This document shows positions 42,010-50,555 of a stretch of DNA of 62,248 nt, piece after piece. This DNA is from Candidatus Methanoperedens sp. (lineage in GTDB: Archaea > Halobacteriota > Methanosarcinia > Methanosarcinales > Methanoperedenaceae). Where the stretch lies: contig JAPMTX010000136.1 in assembly GCA_026552855.1 (NCBI GenBank), forward strand, positions 1 through 62,248, in the 5' to 3' direction. The translations under genes and the position numbers were made by a program. How positions within the stretch are numbered: position 1 is the first letter of the stretch; each line of letters opens with the position of its first letter. The notes under the pieces were generated by a model. That model made no database searches. It was not told the DNA's origin and saw only the letters and a list, made by a program, of their open reading frames with translations.

Positions 42010-43011
42010 TTACCATTTGTAAATAAAAGGCTCATATTTTTCATTTTCGTTCAAGAATTTCACAAGGCTTCTTGCCTGCTTTAAAATGATATCAAGCAAA
42101 GTGATTTTCTCTTTTTTATAACTTATAGCTGTATTAAATCTCTCAACGACAGCCTCGATCGCTTTACTTCTGCCGTTCTTGTTCAGATATACGCCATTTC
42201 CTTCCTTCTCAACATCCTTTTCATCGATCATTTTTCTCTGGATAAGCGTTATCATGGCTCTGTCTATGATAGGCTGCCTGAACTCCTCTATCAGGTCAAG
42301 CGCCATTGAAGGTTTGCCGTATCTGTCGGTATGCAAAAATCCAAGATACGGATCCAGACCTGAAATTATGCACGCCTTCTCTACTTCTGAGTAAAGTATC
42401 CCGTACCCGTATCCCAGCAGTGCATTAAACGCATCACCGGGAGGTCTTTTGATTCTGGCACCAGTATAAAGGTTAGAAGGAAGTATCTTCCCCAGCACTT
42501 GAAAATATACCCTGGAAGCTTCACCCTCTATTCCTAAAAGCTTCTCTCTGATATCATCTATTCTTTTCCCTTCAATATTTTCGATTTTAGTAACCACCCC
42601 TGAGATATATTTTGCTTTCTCCTCTAACTCTTTATTTTCCCTGCTTTTGCCAAGAGCCCTCAAGAGGTATGCCTGATTCTCAATCTTGGCTTTTAGAAAG
42701 GCTTTTACAATAAACATACCCTTATTAGAGAAATAGGCTTCCAGTTGCCTCCTTCTTGTTAAAGTGGTACCGCCGAGCCTGCAAGGATAAACTCTGGCAA
42801 GTGGTCTTCCAACGTTATCTACAATCACAATATCTATTCCTTTTTCTGCCGCCAGTGCCATCGAATCCGTGGATATAGCCGAGCCTTTCAGGATCAATAT
42901 CTGCGAGACATCATCCGCGCAAAACTCTTCGGACTTATCCCCGTAGCTCACCAGGAATCTATTGCTCTTTTTCTTAACGAATGCGCCGAAGTTATCCACT
43001 ACAAGGTACAT
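42010..43011 (-). CDS. cas1: Cas1 integrase
   Basis: A 333-residue Cas1, the metal-dependent integrase that inserts spacers at the leader end. The N-terminal beta domain (about 1-85) starts MYLVVDNFGAFVKKKSNRFL. The helical catalytic domain contains LLGIEGEASRVYFQVLGKIL (first Glu), GYGYGILYSEVEKACIISGL, DPYLGFLHTDRYGKPSMALD (His and Asp) and LDLIEEFRQPIIDRA. Catalytic residues are all present. The gene starts directly after the cas6 stop (43011/43012). Confidence 0.95.
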   Translation of the reverse strand: MYLVVDNFGAFVKKKSNRFLVSYGDKSEEFCADDVSQILILKGSAISTDSMALAAEKGIDIVIVDNVGRPLARVYPCRLGGTTLTRRRQLEAYFSNKGMFIVKAFLKAKIENQAYLLRALGKSRENKELEEKAKYISGVVTKIENIEGKRIDDIREKLLGIEGEASRVYFQVLGKILPSNLYTGARIKRPPGDAFNALLGYGYGILYSEVEKACIISGLDPYLGFLHTDRYGKPSMALDLIEEFRQPIIDRAMITLIQRKMIDEKDVEKEGNGVYLNKNGRSKAIEAVVERFNTAISYKKEKITLLDIILKQARSLVKFLNENEKYEPFIYKW

Positions 43012-43683
43012 TTAGCTCTCCCCGCCTGCGTTCATTACGACCCCGAATCCCTGGGAAACTCCCTTTCCAATCCCAAAAAACTGCGGTATTTCAAAATTTA
43101 TTATAAAGTAACCTGTGAAACCAATTACCTGTGTTGCTTTATATTTCACCTTTTCCATGTCTAAATGAGTACTGGTATAGAGTTCATTATTAACAGTGAT
43201 ACCCAAACCTTTGCACATTGAAAGAATATTCCCTACAAGAATACTATTTAAGAACTCTTTTTTATCCTTCCAGTGATTTAGTCCGCAAAATTTTTTATGA
43301 TTCTCCGGATTAAGCGCCAACCAGGGGCTTACAAATTTATAATGAACAGGATGATCAATGGGTTTTAGTTCAACCTCCTGTTCGTATAAAATCCTCTGCT
43401 CTATATTATACACGCTATTTCCAAGAACAAGAGTATCGATACTGTTAGATATTTCTTTAATAACCCTGGCACCTTCTTCTATCCCGAGGATAGAAGCCGT
43501 GCCGCCCAGCACTTTATACTGTATCATGGGATAGGTATAGATGTATCCCTCTTTTATGTGATTGTGAAGAAGAGCATGATCCGGGAATCTACCACCAATA
43601 AAACCTCTAAGTTTTGAAGAAGGCTCTACTACAGGTTTTTTTGTTCTGAAAACAAGGTATGTTGTTTTGATAGTCATAACCAA
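43012..43683 (-). CDS. cas6: Cas6 crRNA endoribonuclease
   Basis: A 223-residue RAMP-type Cas6, predicted to cut repeat RNA and leave the AUUGAAAC handle. The N-terminal strand IKTTYLVFRTKKPV is followed by a ferredoxin-like repeat, with a possible catalytic His in the FPDHALLHNHIKE segment. The C-terminal glycine-rich loop FGIGKGVSQGFGVVMN is typical. The C-terminal part resembles the less common Cas6 group found with archaeal type III loci. It is the only Cas6 in the window and so should serve the array and any repeat-like RNA elements. Confidence 0.82.
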   Translation of the reverse strand: MVMTIKTTYLVFRTKKPVVEPSSKLRGFIGGRFPDHALLHNHIKEGYIYTYPMIQYKVLGGTASILGIEEGARVIKEISNSIDTLVLGNSVYNIEQRILYEQEVELKPIDHPVHYKFVSPWLALNPENHKKFCGLNHWKDKKEFLNSILVGNILSMCKGLGITVNNELYTSTHLDMEKVKYKATQVIGFTGYFIINFEIPQFFGIGKGVSQGFGVVMNAGGES

Positions 43684-43708
43684 TTACAAAGTTGTTACTT
43701 CTGTTCTT

Positions 43709-44482
43709 TCATAATATTTTGCCAAAGCCGATTTTTTCCCACTTTGCCAGATTGGCATAAAAATTTCCAGCGTCTGTGAGCTTTAACACTTTTATTTTTT
43801 TATTTTCTATTGTTTTATTTTTTATTATATTATATTTCTTAATTTGTATTGTTTTATTATATGGACTGGTTTCTACCAACCCTTTATTTATTAAATTAGT
43901 AAGATGCGTAGTAAGCGTGTTACTTTTGATTTTTACACCTGCTGCCACTTTACTGGCGATTCGTTCTTCATCTTTCTCATGCCCTAAAAGATACAGAAGT
44001 ATCTCGTTCTCCTTCTCTGTAATCTTCTTATCCTTTAGATTTGGGATTTCTATAACAACCTCTCCTTCATTGGCATCCCTCTTCTCACGTAAATAAAAAG
44101 CCTTTACACCTTCAATCCATGCAGCGCAAACCGCCGCTCCCGACATTATATTTGTTCCGCCGGTTAAATTTAAAATTTTATCTTTATTTTTTGGTATTCC
44201 TCTTAAAATCCGGATAAGTTTAATCAGGCAATCCTGAAAATCAAATGGATTCACCGTCTCTATATCCACTTCGATATTCAACGCCAGAGCCAGGTCTTTT
44301 TTTAGCTTATTGGCAAGTTCTGCTGGACTTTTTAATTCTTTGTCTTTTTTAAGTTGGTTTTCTGGAATTACTCTGTTTATCGACTCGCCAGCCACAATAA
44401 TAATTTTTTCTGCACCGTATATTCTAATCCCTTCTCGTACAACACTTTCTGACAATCCCAAGGTTGCTATTTGTATTACCAT
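43709..44482 (-). CDS. csa3: Csa3-like CARF-winged-helix regulator
   Basis: A 257-residue transcription regulator. Residues about 1-135 are a CARF domain (IATLGLSESVVREGIRIYGA; ligand loop LNLTGGTNIMSGAAVCAAW near 105). Residues about 155-235 are a winged helix (ITEKENEILLYLLGHEKDEE, SNTLTTHLTNLINKGLVETS). Csa3 proteins bind cyclic tetra-adenylate and control cas adaptation genes and CRISPR RNA. It is the first gene of a leftward run csa3-cas6-cas1. Dyads upstream of cas10, in the leader and in its own promoter are candidate operators. Confidence 0.87.
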   Translation of the reverse strand: MVIQIATLGLSESVVREGIRIYGAEKIIIVAGESINRVIPENQLKKDKELKSPAELANKLKKDLALALNIEVDIETVNPFDFQDCLIKLIRILRGIPKNKDKILNLTGGTNIMSGAAVCAAWIEGVKAFYLREKRDANEGEVVIEIPNLKDKKITEKENEILLYLLGHEKDEERIASKVAAGVKIKSNTLTTHLTNLINKGLVETSPYNKTIQIKKYNIIKNKTIENKKIKVLKLTDAGNFYANLAKWEKIGFGKIL

Positions 44483-44634
44483 TATTCCTCGCCAAGCTAT
44501 TGGTATTTATCCGATATAACGTTTATTTTTTCTTCGAATGATTCGAAAGTTAACCGAATAATCGGGGTTCTATCGAAATAATTCTAAAATTGGCTTATTT
44601 GCGAGTATATCTTAAAGTTACTCGGTGAAAGAAA
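44483..44634. promoter_or_regulatory. Divergent csa3/tubulin-like promoter with dyad
   Basis: Contains a perfect 15-bp dyad TTCGAATGATTCGAA at 44533-44547, then CGGGGTTCTATCGAAATAAT from 44563. Both elements recur in other CRISPR regulatory regions in this window. TATA-like GTATATCTT near 44605-44613 and GGTGAAAG before the ATG serve the rightward gene. Confidence 0.55.
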
Positions 44635-45780
44635 ATGACTATTTTGAATTTCTGGCCTTTCGTCCCCTTAAAACCAGTTAACCATCTGGCTATGGATATT
44701 TTCGCAGGGACCGGCTCTTCCCGGATCGGCAATGCCCTCTATGGCTACAGAAGGATGAACAGGATAAAAGTACCAGTCATAATTACATCTAAAATCGAGA
44801 TCGACGAATACAGGAATATCCCTAAAGGAAATAAGTTTGTTGTGAGCAGAGATGGCAATGGAAAGGATAGAGAAAAAGGTGAAGAAATGGTTTCTTTGAG
44901 AGGTCATGAAATAAAGAGCTTTATAGTAGATCTCCTTCAAGAGCATGACCTCAAGACAATATTCGGTTTCTGCACGGGTTCCGGCGGAACCTCTTCAAAG
45001 CTCATACCCTGGCTGCTCCCTGAGCTAAGAATCGATGGCTATGTGGATAATGCTACAATTTTTGCAATAATGCCGAACATCAGCGATGGGCATGAGTTAC
45101 TTTCAAATGCCATGAATTTTCTGGAAGAGATGGCTCTTCTTCTGGATAACAAAAAGATAGACTCGCTGGTGCTTATTGAGAACGGCAGAGTTGTGAATAA
45201 CGATTCCAGCGATTACAGCAAAACAAATCTTGCAATTGCAAGGTGCCTGGAAATTATTGGTAGATCGCTACTTCCTGATTCAAATGGCAGAGTGGCATTA
45301 GACCCAAGTGATGCCAAAAAGCTCATATTCAGTAAATCAAGCATGCTGACTATGGGCTATGCTAATTTAAAGATGGGCAGGAAACACAGCGATTCTTTAA
45401 TCACAGGCTATATAAGTGATTTGACAAGAAGGGTCATAACTAACAACTGGGCTGGGGCAGAAATTGAATCAAACTGTAAGAGAGCGTATTTTGTGCTCAG
45501 GGCGGACCCCCGGTACCTGAGTTCAAACAACCTGGAAATAATGGCAAAAGTTGCGAAAGAACTGTTACATAACGCAAGCGTAACTATTTCTGATTACGCC
45601 GTTCCGAGATCAAAGATTATAGAAGTGGCAGGTATTTTTGTTGGAATTCAAACGGATATATGGAGCAGGTATAAGCAACTCGTGCCGGATGACCAAACGC
45701 AGGAAGCTGAGGATAATTGTTCTGCAAGGATCGCACTTGGTATAGATGAAAAACAAGAGGAGGCGGAGCATGAGACTTAA
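44635..45780 (+). CDS. Divergent tubulin/FtsZ-like GTPase
   Basis: A 381-residue member of the tubulin/FtsZ superfamily, far from canonical FtsZ. The glycine-rich nucleotide loop FGFCTGSGGTSSKLIPWLLP (near 117) corresponds to the FtsZ/tubulin G-box. It is followed by IFAIMPNISDGHELLSNAMN, the strand-helix after the G-box (compare the FtsZ TKPF region), and LVLIENGRVVNNDSSDYSKT. It resembles the FtsZ-like families proposed to act in archaeal membrane remodelling. It is coupled by an 11-base overlap to a secreted coiled-coil membrane protein, as in such operons. It shares a promoter region with csa3, but a CRISPR role is unproven. Confidence 0.72.
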   Translation: MTILNFWPFVPLKPVNHLAMDIFAGTGSSRIGNALYGYRRMNRIKVPVIITSKIEIDEYRNIPKGNKFVVSRDGNGKDREKGEEMVSLRGHEIKSFIVDLLQEHDLKTIFGFCTGSGGTSSKLIPWLLPELRIDGYVDNATIFAIMPNISDGHELLSNAMNFLEEMALLLDNKKIDSLVLIENGRVVNNDSSDYSKTNLAIARCLEIIGRSLLPDSNGRVALDPSDAKKLIFSKSSMLTMGYANLKMGRKHSDSLITGYISDLTRRVITNNWAGAEIESNCKRAYFVLRADPRYLSSNNLEIMAKVAKELLHNASVTISDYAVPRSKIIEVAGIFVGIQTDIWSRYKQLVPDDQTQEAEDNCSARIALGIDEKQEEAEHET

Positions 45781-46765
45781 TCTATTTATAGTCGTCCTGA
45801 TTCTGCTAATCCAGACCTGCGCGGCTGTCGAGATTAAAGATTTCCGTACGCAGATATCAAACGCAGAATATGAAGTCAACGAAACAAAGGCGGAACTGAG
45901 TACCGCCGAAACCAACTCAAACATATATTTTCTCAATGTTAAAGATTTGCGAGCCCTCTCAGCCGAGCTTGAGTATCTAAGGGACCAGTTTAAAAAAATG
46001 GAATATGCCTCTTACGATAACGAAGAAATGCGAACCAGATTATATGAGCTTTATCTTGAAGCTCTTGAAATTGAATTTAAAGCAAAAATGATGCGCTCAG
46101 ACATAAACATCGCAAAGGCAGAAAAATTGATTTCATTGGCTCAAGTCAAAGTTGAAGCTGCAAAGCAAATCTCTCTTCCAACAGATGTGAATCTGCAAAC
46201 CAGTCAGGCTTCCCTATATGAAGCTCTCAGATTTAAATCACAGGCAGAGAACATCACTTTAATCCTGCCTGAATTTTCAACAGAAAGTGCCATTAAAAAG
46301 CTTATCAGATCCGCTGATGAGGTGCTGTCTCTAAGCCAGAGCAGTATAAAAGAAGTGACGAAAAGCATAGCCTATGCAGACGGTGTATTGAATAAAAGCC
46401 TGGCTGTACGAAATCTATCCGCTATAAAGTTGATGGACCTTGATGAAAACATATCAAAAATGAATGTCAGTATAACCGCTTTGATTAGCAAAGACATCTC
46501 TGCTGCTCAGGCTCAATCTTCTCTCAACGAGGGAGTAAAGCTTAGAAATGAAGCGAATGAACTATTCAATAATGGAAGATATGAGGAGACGCAGGCTAAA
46601 ATCACGGCATCTGAGTATATCCTTCAGCAGACGATTCAACTTGTAGATCAGGCAGAATACGAAGACCGCAGTTATCAGACTAAAAAAAATATGATTGCTG
46701 GAATAGCTGCTTTCTCTGTAGTGGGGATCTTTCTTTGGTATATAAGACGCCCACCCCAATTGTAG
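45770..46765 (+). CDS. Exported coiled-coil protein with C-terminal membrane anchor
   Basis: A 331-residue protein with a signal peptide (RLNLFIVVLILLIQTCAAVE), a long helical/coiled-coil extracytoplasmic region (about 22-300; heptad-rich, with NXS/T sites such as NLSA and NVSI) and a C-terminal helix near 308-325 (MIAGIAAFSVVGIFLWYIRR). An in-frame ATG at 45746 exists, but the signal peptide begins cleanly at ATG 45770. It overlaps the tubulin-like gene by 11 bases. It could be an external partner or receptor for the GTPase-driven membrane system; this is inference. Confidence 0.75.
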   Translation: MRLNLFIVVLILLIQTCAAVEIKDFRTQISNAEYEVNETKAELSTAETNSNIYFLNVKDLRALSAELEYLRDQFKKMEYASYDNEEMRTRLYELYLEALEIEFKAKMMRSDINIAKAEKLISLAQVKVEAAKQISLPTDVNLQTSQASLYEALRFKSQAENITLILPEFSTESAIKKLIRSADEVLSLSQSSIKEVTKSIAYADGVLNKSLAVRNLSAIKLMDLDENISKMNVSITALISKDISAAQAQSSLNEGVKLRNEANELFNNGRYEETQAKITASEYILQQTIQLVDQAEYEDRSYQTKKNMIAGIAAFSVVGIFLWYIRRPPQL

Positions 46766-46775
46766 GTAGTAAAAT

Positions 46776-47075
46776 ATGAAAGGATTGTCAACCTCTATCT
46801 TTGGAGGAATTATAACAACTGCACTAATGGTGTTGCTCTATTATAATTTTTCCTGGTTAATGCTCGTTATAGTTGTGAGTGCGATGGTTACCGGCGCATT
46901 AGCCGCGGCAGTGGCAGAATCTGGCGATAATCTTGCCGGATTTTTATTTGGATGCTCTGTAGTAATCACGGTGGCAATACCGCTAACAATGCCGATACAA
47001 GTTCAGCATATTTACGGAGTCGTACTGGGTTTTCTATCTTTTTATCTATTTTTTACCTGCATGTCAGAATATTGA
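46776..47075 (+). CDS. Small three-helix membrane protein
   Basis: A 99-residue hydrophobic protein with three or four membrane helices (FGGIITTALMVLLYYNFSWL, then MLVIVVSAMVTGALAAAVAE, GFLFGCSVVITVAIPL, VVLGFLSFYLFFTC). It follows the coiled-coil gene by 10 bases and is probably the last gene of the tubulin-like operon. The AAVAESGDNLAGFLFGC loop is reminiscent of small archaeal membrane proteins with DUF5518-like patterns, but I cannot assign a family. Confidence 0.68.
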   Translation: MKGLSTSIFGGIITTALMVLLYYNFSWLMLVIVVSAMVTGALAAAVAESGDNLAGFLFGCSVVITVAIPLTMPIQVQHIYGVVLGFLSFYLFFTCMSEY

Positions 47076-47130
47076 GAACTGACGTTTTTTGTTTCCCAAT
47101 CATTAAGTTACCTTCATTATATGGGTTTTA

Positions 47131-47784
47131 CTATTCTTTAAACTTCCTTGCTATGATATATGCCTCTTCTTTTTCAGGTTCAAGTACTTCGACGATTTCC
47201 AGCCCCAGCGAGGACAGCTTCCGAAGTATCGGTTCCCTCTCTCTTTTTTTTGGCAGTTTCACCACAAGCAGCAGCCTTCCGCCTTTTTTTAATGCCGTAA
47301 GCGCATTCTCAAGGGCTTTTATTGAGGACAGCGGACTGACTGTGATGTCCATGAGAAGCACATTGAACTTCTCCTTCTCAAACTGCATCGTGAACGCATC
47401 CCCGAACTCGATCGTTACACTGGGGTGCTCATGGGCGATCCTGCCCAGTTCAGAGCGGAACTCACGGCTGAACTCGATGCCGTGGACATGCGATGCGACC
47501 TCTGATGCGAGCATGAGAAAACCTCCCGCGCTTGAGCCTATGTCCAGCACTCTGTCACCCTCGTTGATGAGATGTGTCTTTTCCTGGATATCTTTAAGCT
47601 TCCAGTACCCTGCGGGTCTATCCAGTCCCTCTGTTATTTCAACATTGTCCGAATACGCAACATCGTAAGAGGGCTTGGTGATCACTCTGCCGTTAACCTT
47701 TACATGGCTTTCAACAATAGCCCGCTTTGCCCGTCCGCGCGAGCTGAAACCGCCGATATCGACAAGATAAGAGTCAAGCCTCAT
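47131..47784 (-). CDS. S4-domain FtsJ-like rRNA methyltransferase (TlyA-like)
   Basis: A 217-residue RNA methyltransferase. The N-terminal S4 RNA-binding domain (about 1-60: MRLDSYLVDIGGFSSRGRAK, HVKVNGRVITKPSYDV) is fused to an FtsJ/RrmJ-type SAM domain. The SAM motif is VLDIGSSAGGFLMLA near 85. The catalytic-type residues appear as LLMDITVSP (Asp), LLLVVKLPKK (Lys) and a late Glu. TlyA relatives 2'-O-methylate rRNA. The target here is unknown. Monocistronic, with a TATA-like TATAATATAAAG upstream of the start. Confidence 0.85.
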   Translation of the reverse strand: MRLDSYLVDIGGFSSRGRAKRAIVESHVKVNGRVITKPSYDVAYSDNVEITEGLDRPAGYWKLKDIQEKTHLINEGDRVLDIGSSAGGFLMLASEVASHVHGIEFSREFRSELGRIAHEHPSVTIEFGDAFTMQFEKEKFNVLLMDITVSPLSSIKALENALTALKKGGRLLLVVKLPKKREREPILRKLSSLGLEIVEVLEPEKEEAYIIARKFKE

Positions 47785-47866
47785 AAGTATCTTTATATTA
47801 TAGCATATTGTATTGTCAGATTTCCAAAGGTTAATAGCCTACAAACTATATTAAAACCATATCCGT

Positions 47867-47952
47867 GCCGAGGTGGCAGAGCGGACTAACGCGGCAGGCT
47901 CGAGACCTGTTTTACCCTTGGGTAAGCTAGGGTTCAAATCCCTACCTCGGCG
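47867..47952 (+). tRNA. tRNA-Ser (CGA)
   Basis: An 86-base tRNA. Acceptor arms GCCGAGG and CCTCGGC pair perfectly, with discriminator G. The anticodon loop CTCGAGA within stem GCAGG/CCTGT gives anticodon CGA (serine UCG codon). A long variable arm (TACCC/GGGTA) confirms class II serine. The T loop is GTTCAAATC. CCA is not encoded and no intron is present. An AT-rich box (CTATATTAAAAC) lies about 20 bases upstream. Confidence 0.95.
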
Positions 47953-48090
47953 CTCTACAATTAGAAGAGCCCTTTTAAAAAAATATATCTAATGTAGCAG
48001 CTATATATAGTCATGTGTTTAAAGAACTTCTTGTGGCTCATATTGATAATACCGTAATTGAGGTATCATATCTTATGCTGGGGAGTAAAT

Positions 48091-48156
48091 ATGAATCTTA
48101 AGAAAGGCTTATTGAGACAGGACGACCATTCTTTCATGGCGGAGGCGAATATATGA
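48091..48156 (+). CDS. 21-residue leader ORF coupled to kaiC
   Basis: MNLKKGLLRQDDHSFMAEAN plus one residue, preceded by GGGAG at five bases. Its TGA overlaps the kaiC ATG in an ATGA junction, the same coupling used by the rest of the operon. It may set kaiC translation or be a real microprotein. Confidence 0.45.
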   Translation: MNLKKGLLRQDDHSFMAEANI

Positions 48157-49613
48157 AAACAGTACCCACCGGGATAAAAGGACTTGACCTTGTTCTTAAC
48201 GGAGGGTTCAACCATCCTTCGACAATTTTAGTTGCAGGCACTGCAGGCGCAGGGAAAACGACAATGGCTATGCAATCTCTGTTCAACGCGGCAAAAACAG
48301 GAGAGGACTGCCTGTTCATCTCAGCCATCTCAGAGCCCGTAGCCATGATGGAGAGCTTTGTATCCAATTACGCTTTTTTCGATTATTCTCTTCTTGAGAG
48401 AAAGAAGATAAGATTATTCAACATCGAGGAGGAACTGCTTAAATCAGGCACAACAGATGTCATACAATTCATCGAGGAAAAAATCCGGATGTACAAGCCC
48501 AGCAGGCTCGTCATCGACCCTGTGACCGTACTTGCAGAATCAAAGGAGAACGAACACGAACAGCGCCTTTTCCTTTTTGACCTTCTTACCAGGATGAAAA
48601 GCTGGAACCAGCTCGTAATGCTCACAGGCGAATTCACGATGGATAGCCTGAAAGAAAGCCCGCTGAGCTATCTTGTAGACTGCATCCTGCACATCTCGGA
48701 AGTAATGGTGGGAGAGAAAAGCGAGCGCTACCTGAGCGTGGTAAAGATGCGGGGGAGGTCGTATATCTCAGGGCGGCACACATATAAACTGAGCAATGAG
48801 GGAATCACTGTCTTCCCGCGGCTGCTCCCGGAGACCGAGTTCAAAGCAGCGCCGACGCTCCGTATCAGTACGGGCGTGGAGGGGCTTGACAGGATGCTGA
48901 AAGGCGGTTTATTCAAAGATAACGTTATCCTGTTATCCGGCGGACCGGGTACAGGGAAGACCGTTTTCGGTCTGCATTTCGTGAACGATGGCGCAGGCAA
49001 AGGAGAGCCTTGCCTGGTAATCTCGCTGGAGGAATGGCCGGCGAAACTTATAAGAAACGCAAAATCATTCGGATGGGATTTTGAGCAGTTAGAGAAAAAC
49101 GGGCTGATCAAGTTCCTGTATATCTCTCCTGTACTGTTCAATGCGGATGAACATGCGATGCTTATAAAGGGCATACTGAAAGAGAACAACATAAAAAGGG
49201 TCTTTTTCAATGGCATCAATAATCTTGAGACCACCCTTCCGGATTCAATAAAAAGAAGGGATTACATCCATTCGCTTGTGAATTATTTCTCAGCTCAGGA
49301 TATTACAACGCTCCTGACCAGCGAGATCCCCGAGCTCTTCGGTGCAATACGGTTGACGCATGAGGCGTTCTCTGGGACTGCCGACGTTATCGTTCTGCTC
49401 CGGCAGGTGGAGGTCGAGGGGCAGATGAGAAAAGCCCTGAGCATTTTGAAGTCGCGCGGCTCAGACCATGATAAGGAGATAAGGGAATACGAAATAACAG
49501 ATAAAGGAATAGAAGTGAAGGTCGCCATTAAAGGTTACGAGAACGTACTTGCAGGCATGGCAAGAAGACCGCCTTCGGACGTGTTCAGGGAAATGTTCGG
49601 TGGTAAAAAGTGA
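48153..49613 (+). CDS. KaiC-like two-domain RecA-type ATPase
   Basis: A 486-residue archaeal KaiC-family protein with two RecA-like domains. Domain 1 opens VPTGIKGLDLVLNGGFNHPS with Walker A AGTAGAGKTTMAMQSLF (near 30). Domain 2 opens ISTGVEGLDRMLKGGLFKDN with Walker A SGGPGTGKTVFGLHF (near 264). A Walker B-like hydrophobic strand is present in each (RLVIDPVT; RVFFNGIN). In archaea such proteins act in signal transduction instead of a circadian clock. It heads an overlapping operon with two small membrane proteins, a receiver and a histidine kinase, so ATPase state probably feeds into that two-component pathway. Confidence 0.88.
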   Translation: MKTVPTGIKGLDLVLNGGFNHPSTILVAGTAGAGKTTMAMQSLFNAAKTGEDCLFISAISEPVAMMESFVSNYAFFDYSLLERKKIRLFNIEEELLKSGTTDVIQFIEEKIRMYKPSRLVIDPVTVLAESKENEHEQRLFLFDLLTRMKSWNQLVMLTGEFTMDSLKESPLSYLVDCILHISEVMVGEKSERYLSVVKMRGRSYISGRHTYKLSNEGITVFPRLLPETEFKAAPTLRISTGVEGLDRMLKGGLFKDNVILLSGGPGTGKTVFGLHFVNDGAGKGEPCLVISLEEWPAKLIRNAKSFGWDFEQLEKNGLIKFLYISPVLFNADEHAMLIKGILKENNIKRVFFNGINNLETTLPDSIKRRDYIHSLVNYFSAQDITTLLTSEIPELFGAIRLTHEAFSGTADVIVLLRQVEVEGQMRKALSILKSRGSDHDKEIREYEITDKGIEVKVAIKGYENVLAGMARRPPSDVFREMFGGKK

Positions 49614-49870
49614 TGAGCCTTTTAATAGCGCTGTGGATAATTTCAATGATCCCTCTATTGCTTTTACCCTACAGCATAGCAGTATTTTATCAGCGCGTTT
49701 TCAAAAGAAGGACTTATCCCTACCTTTTTTTAACAGCTCTCATCCTGTACATCGCATCCTCCATGTATCCCTCTTTACTCTGGGGTAATCTCTTTTTTGC
49801 CCTTGGAGGCGTGTTGCTCGGGGGCGCAAGCATCAGGTTGAACCATGTTATGACCAAGAGGTGGAAATGA
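49613..49870 (+). CDS. Small membrane protein in the KaiC-kinase operon
   Basis: An 85-residue protein with two or three membrane helices (LLIALWIISMIPLLLLPYSI; YLFLTALILYIASSMYPSLL; LFFALGGVLLGGASIRL). The ATG at 49613 overlaps the kaiC stop by one base; a GTG at 49610 is possible. The next gene begins inside its stop. The family is unknown to me. Position suggests a membrane partner for the sensor kinase. Confidence 0.7.
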   Translation: MSLLIALWIISMIPLLLLPYSIAVFYQRVFKRRTYPYLFLTALILYIASSMYPSLLWGNLFFALGGVLLGGASIRLNHVMTKRWK

Positions 49871-50184
49871 TAGTCGAGTTCGGGCTTTTCTTCCTGGGTA
49901 TTTTAGGCTTGCTCGTGTTTTATACAGTGCTGGCGCGCCTCAGCGTAAGAATGGGCGAAGGGATGGGCATTTCAAAATACTATATACTCTACTATTTCTC
50001 TATCCTGGCATTAATTCTAACAATACCGGAAGGCTGGTCGGTTCATTATGCCGGGAACAGGGATTCGGGGGGTACTTTGTTTGCTCTGCTCATAATCGGG
50101 AATGCTATCGCCATAGCTGCTTCTTTTAAGTACTGGTGGTGGTTGAAGGATGAGCTGCTGGGTAAACAGGAAAAGGAGAGGTAA
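49867..50184 (+). CDS. Small membrane protein in the KaiC-kinase operon
   Basis: A 105-residue protein with three membrane segments (MIVEFGLFFLGILGLLVFYT; YYILYYFSILALILTI; TLFALLIIGNAIAIAASF) and a basic C-terminus (WWLKDELLGKQEKER). It starts in an ATGA overlap with the preceding gene; GTG 49861 is an alternative. The REC gene follows five bases later. The two small membrane proteins together may form a complex with the kinase. Confidence 0.7.
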   Translation: MIVEFGLFFLGILGLLVFYTVLARLSVRMGEGMGISKYYILYYFSILALILTIPEGWSVHYAGNRDSGGTLFALLIIGNAIAIAASFKYWWWLKDELLGKQEKER

Positions 50185-50189
50185 ATCGC

Positions 50190-50555
50190 ATGGGTAAGAA
50201 AATAATGGTCGTAGATGATGAGCCGGATACCGTGGATCTGGTAAAGCTTGTACTTGAGACTGAAGGTTTTGACGTCATCACTGCTTACAGCGGCAGTGAG
50301 TGCTTAAAGAAATTAGAAGAAGAAAAGGTGGACGCAGTGCTCCTGGACATAATGATGCCTGAGATGGACGGCTGGGAGGTATTCAAGAAGATAAAAGAGA
50401 AGTACGAGGACCTGCCCGTGGCAATGCTCACGGTCAGGAACCAGGATATAGATAAAATGCTTGGACTGCATGTTCTTAAAGCAAACGATTATATTACCAA
50501 ACCTTTTGGAAGAAAAGAACTTGTTGAAAGGGTAAAAAAGTTAGTTGAAACGTGA
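50190..50555 (+). CDS. Stand-alone response-regulator receiver (CheY-like)
   Basis: A 121-residue single REC domain. KIMVVDDEPDTVDLVKLVLE carries the acidic pair, AVLLDIMMPEMDGWEVFKKI the phosphoacceptor Asp (about residue 53), MLTVRNQ the switch Thr and YITKPFGRKELVERVKKLV the conserved Lys. There is no output domain, so it must act by protein contact, perhaps with the KaiC-like ATPase or kinase. Its stop overlaps the GTG of the kinase gene by four bases. Confidence 0.93.
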   Translation: MGKKIMVVDDEPDTVDLVKLVLETEGFDVITAYSGSECLKKLEEEKVDAVLLDIMMPEMDGWEVFKKIKEKYEDLPVAMLTVRNQDIDKMLGLHVLKANDYITKPFGRKELVERVKKLVET

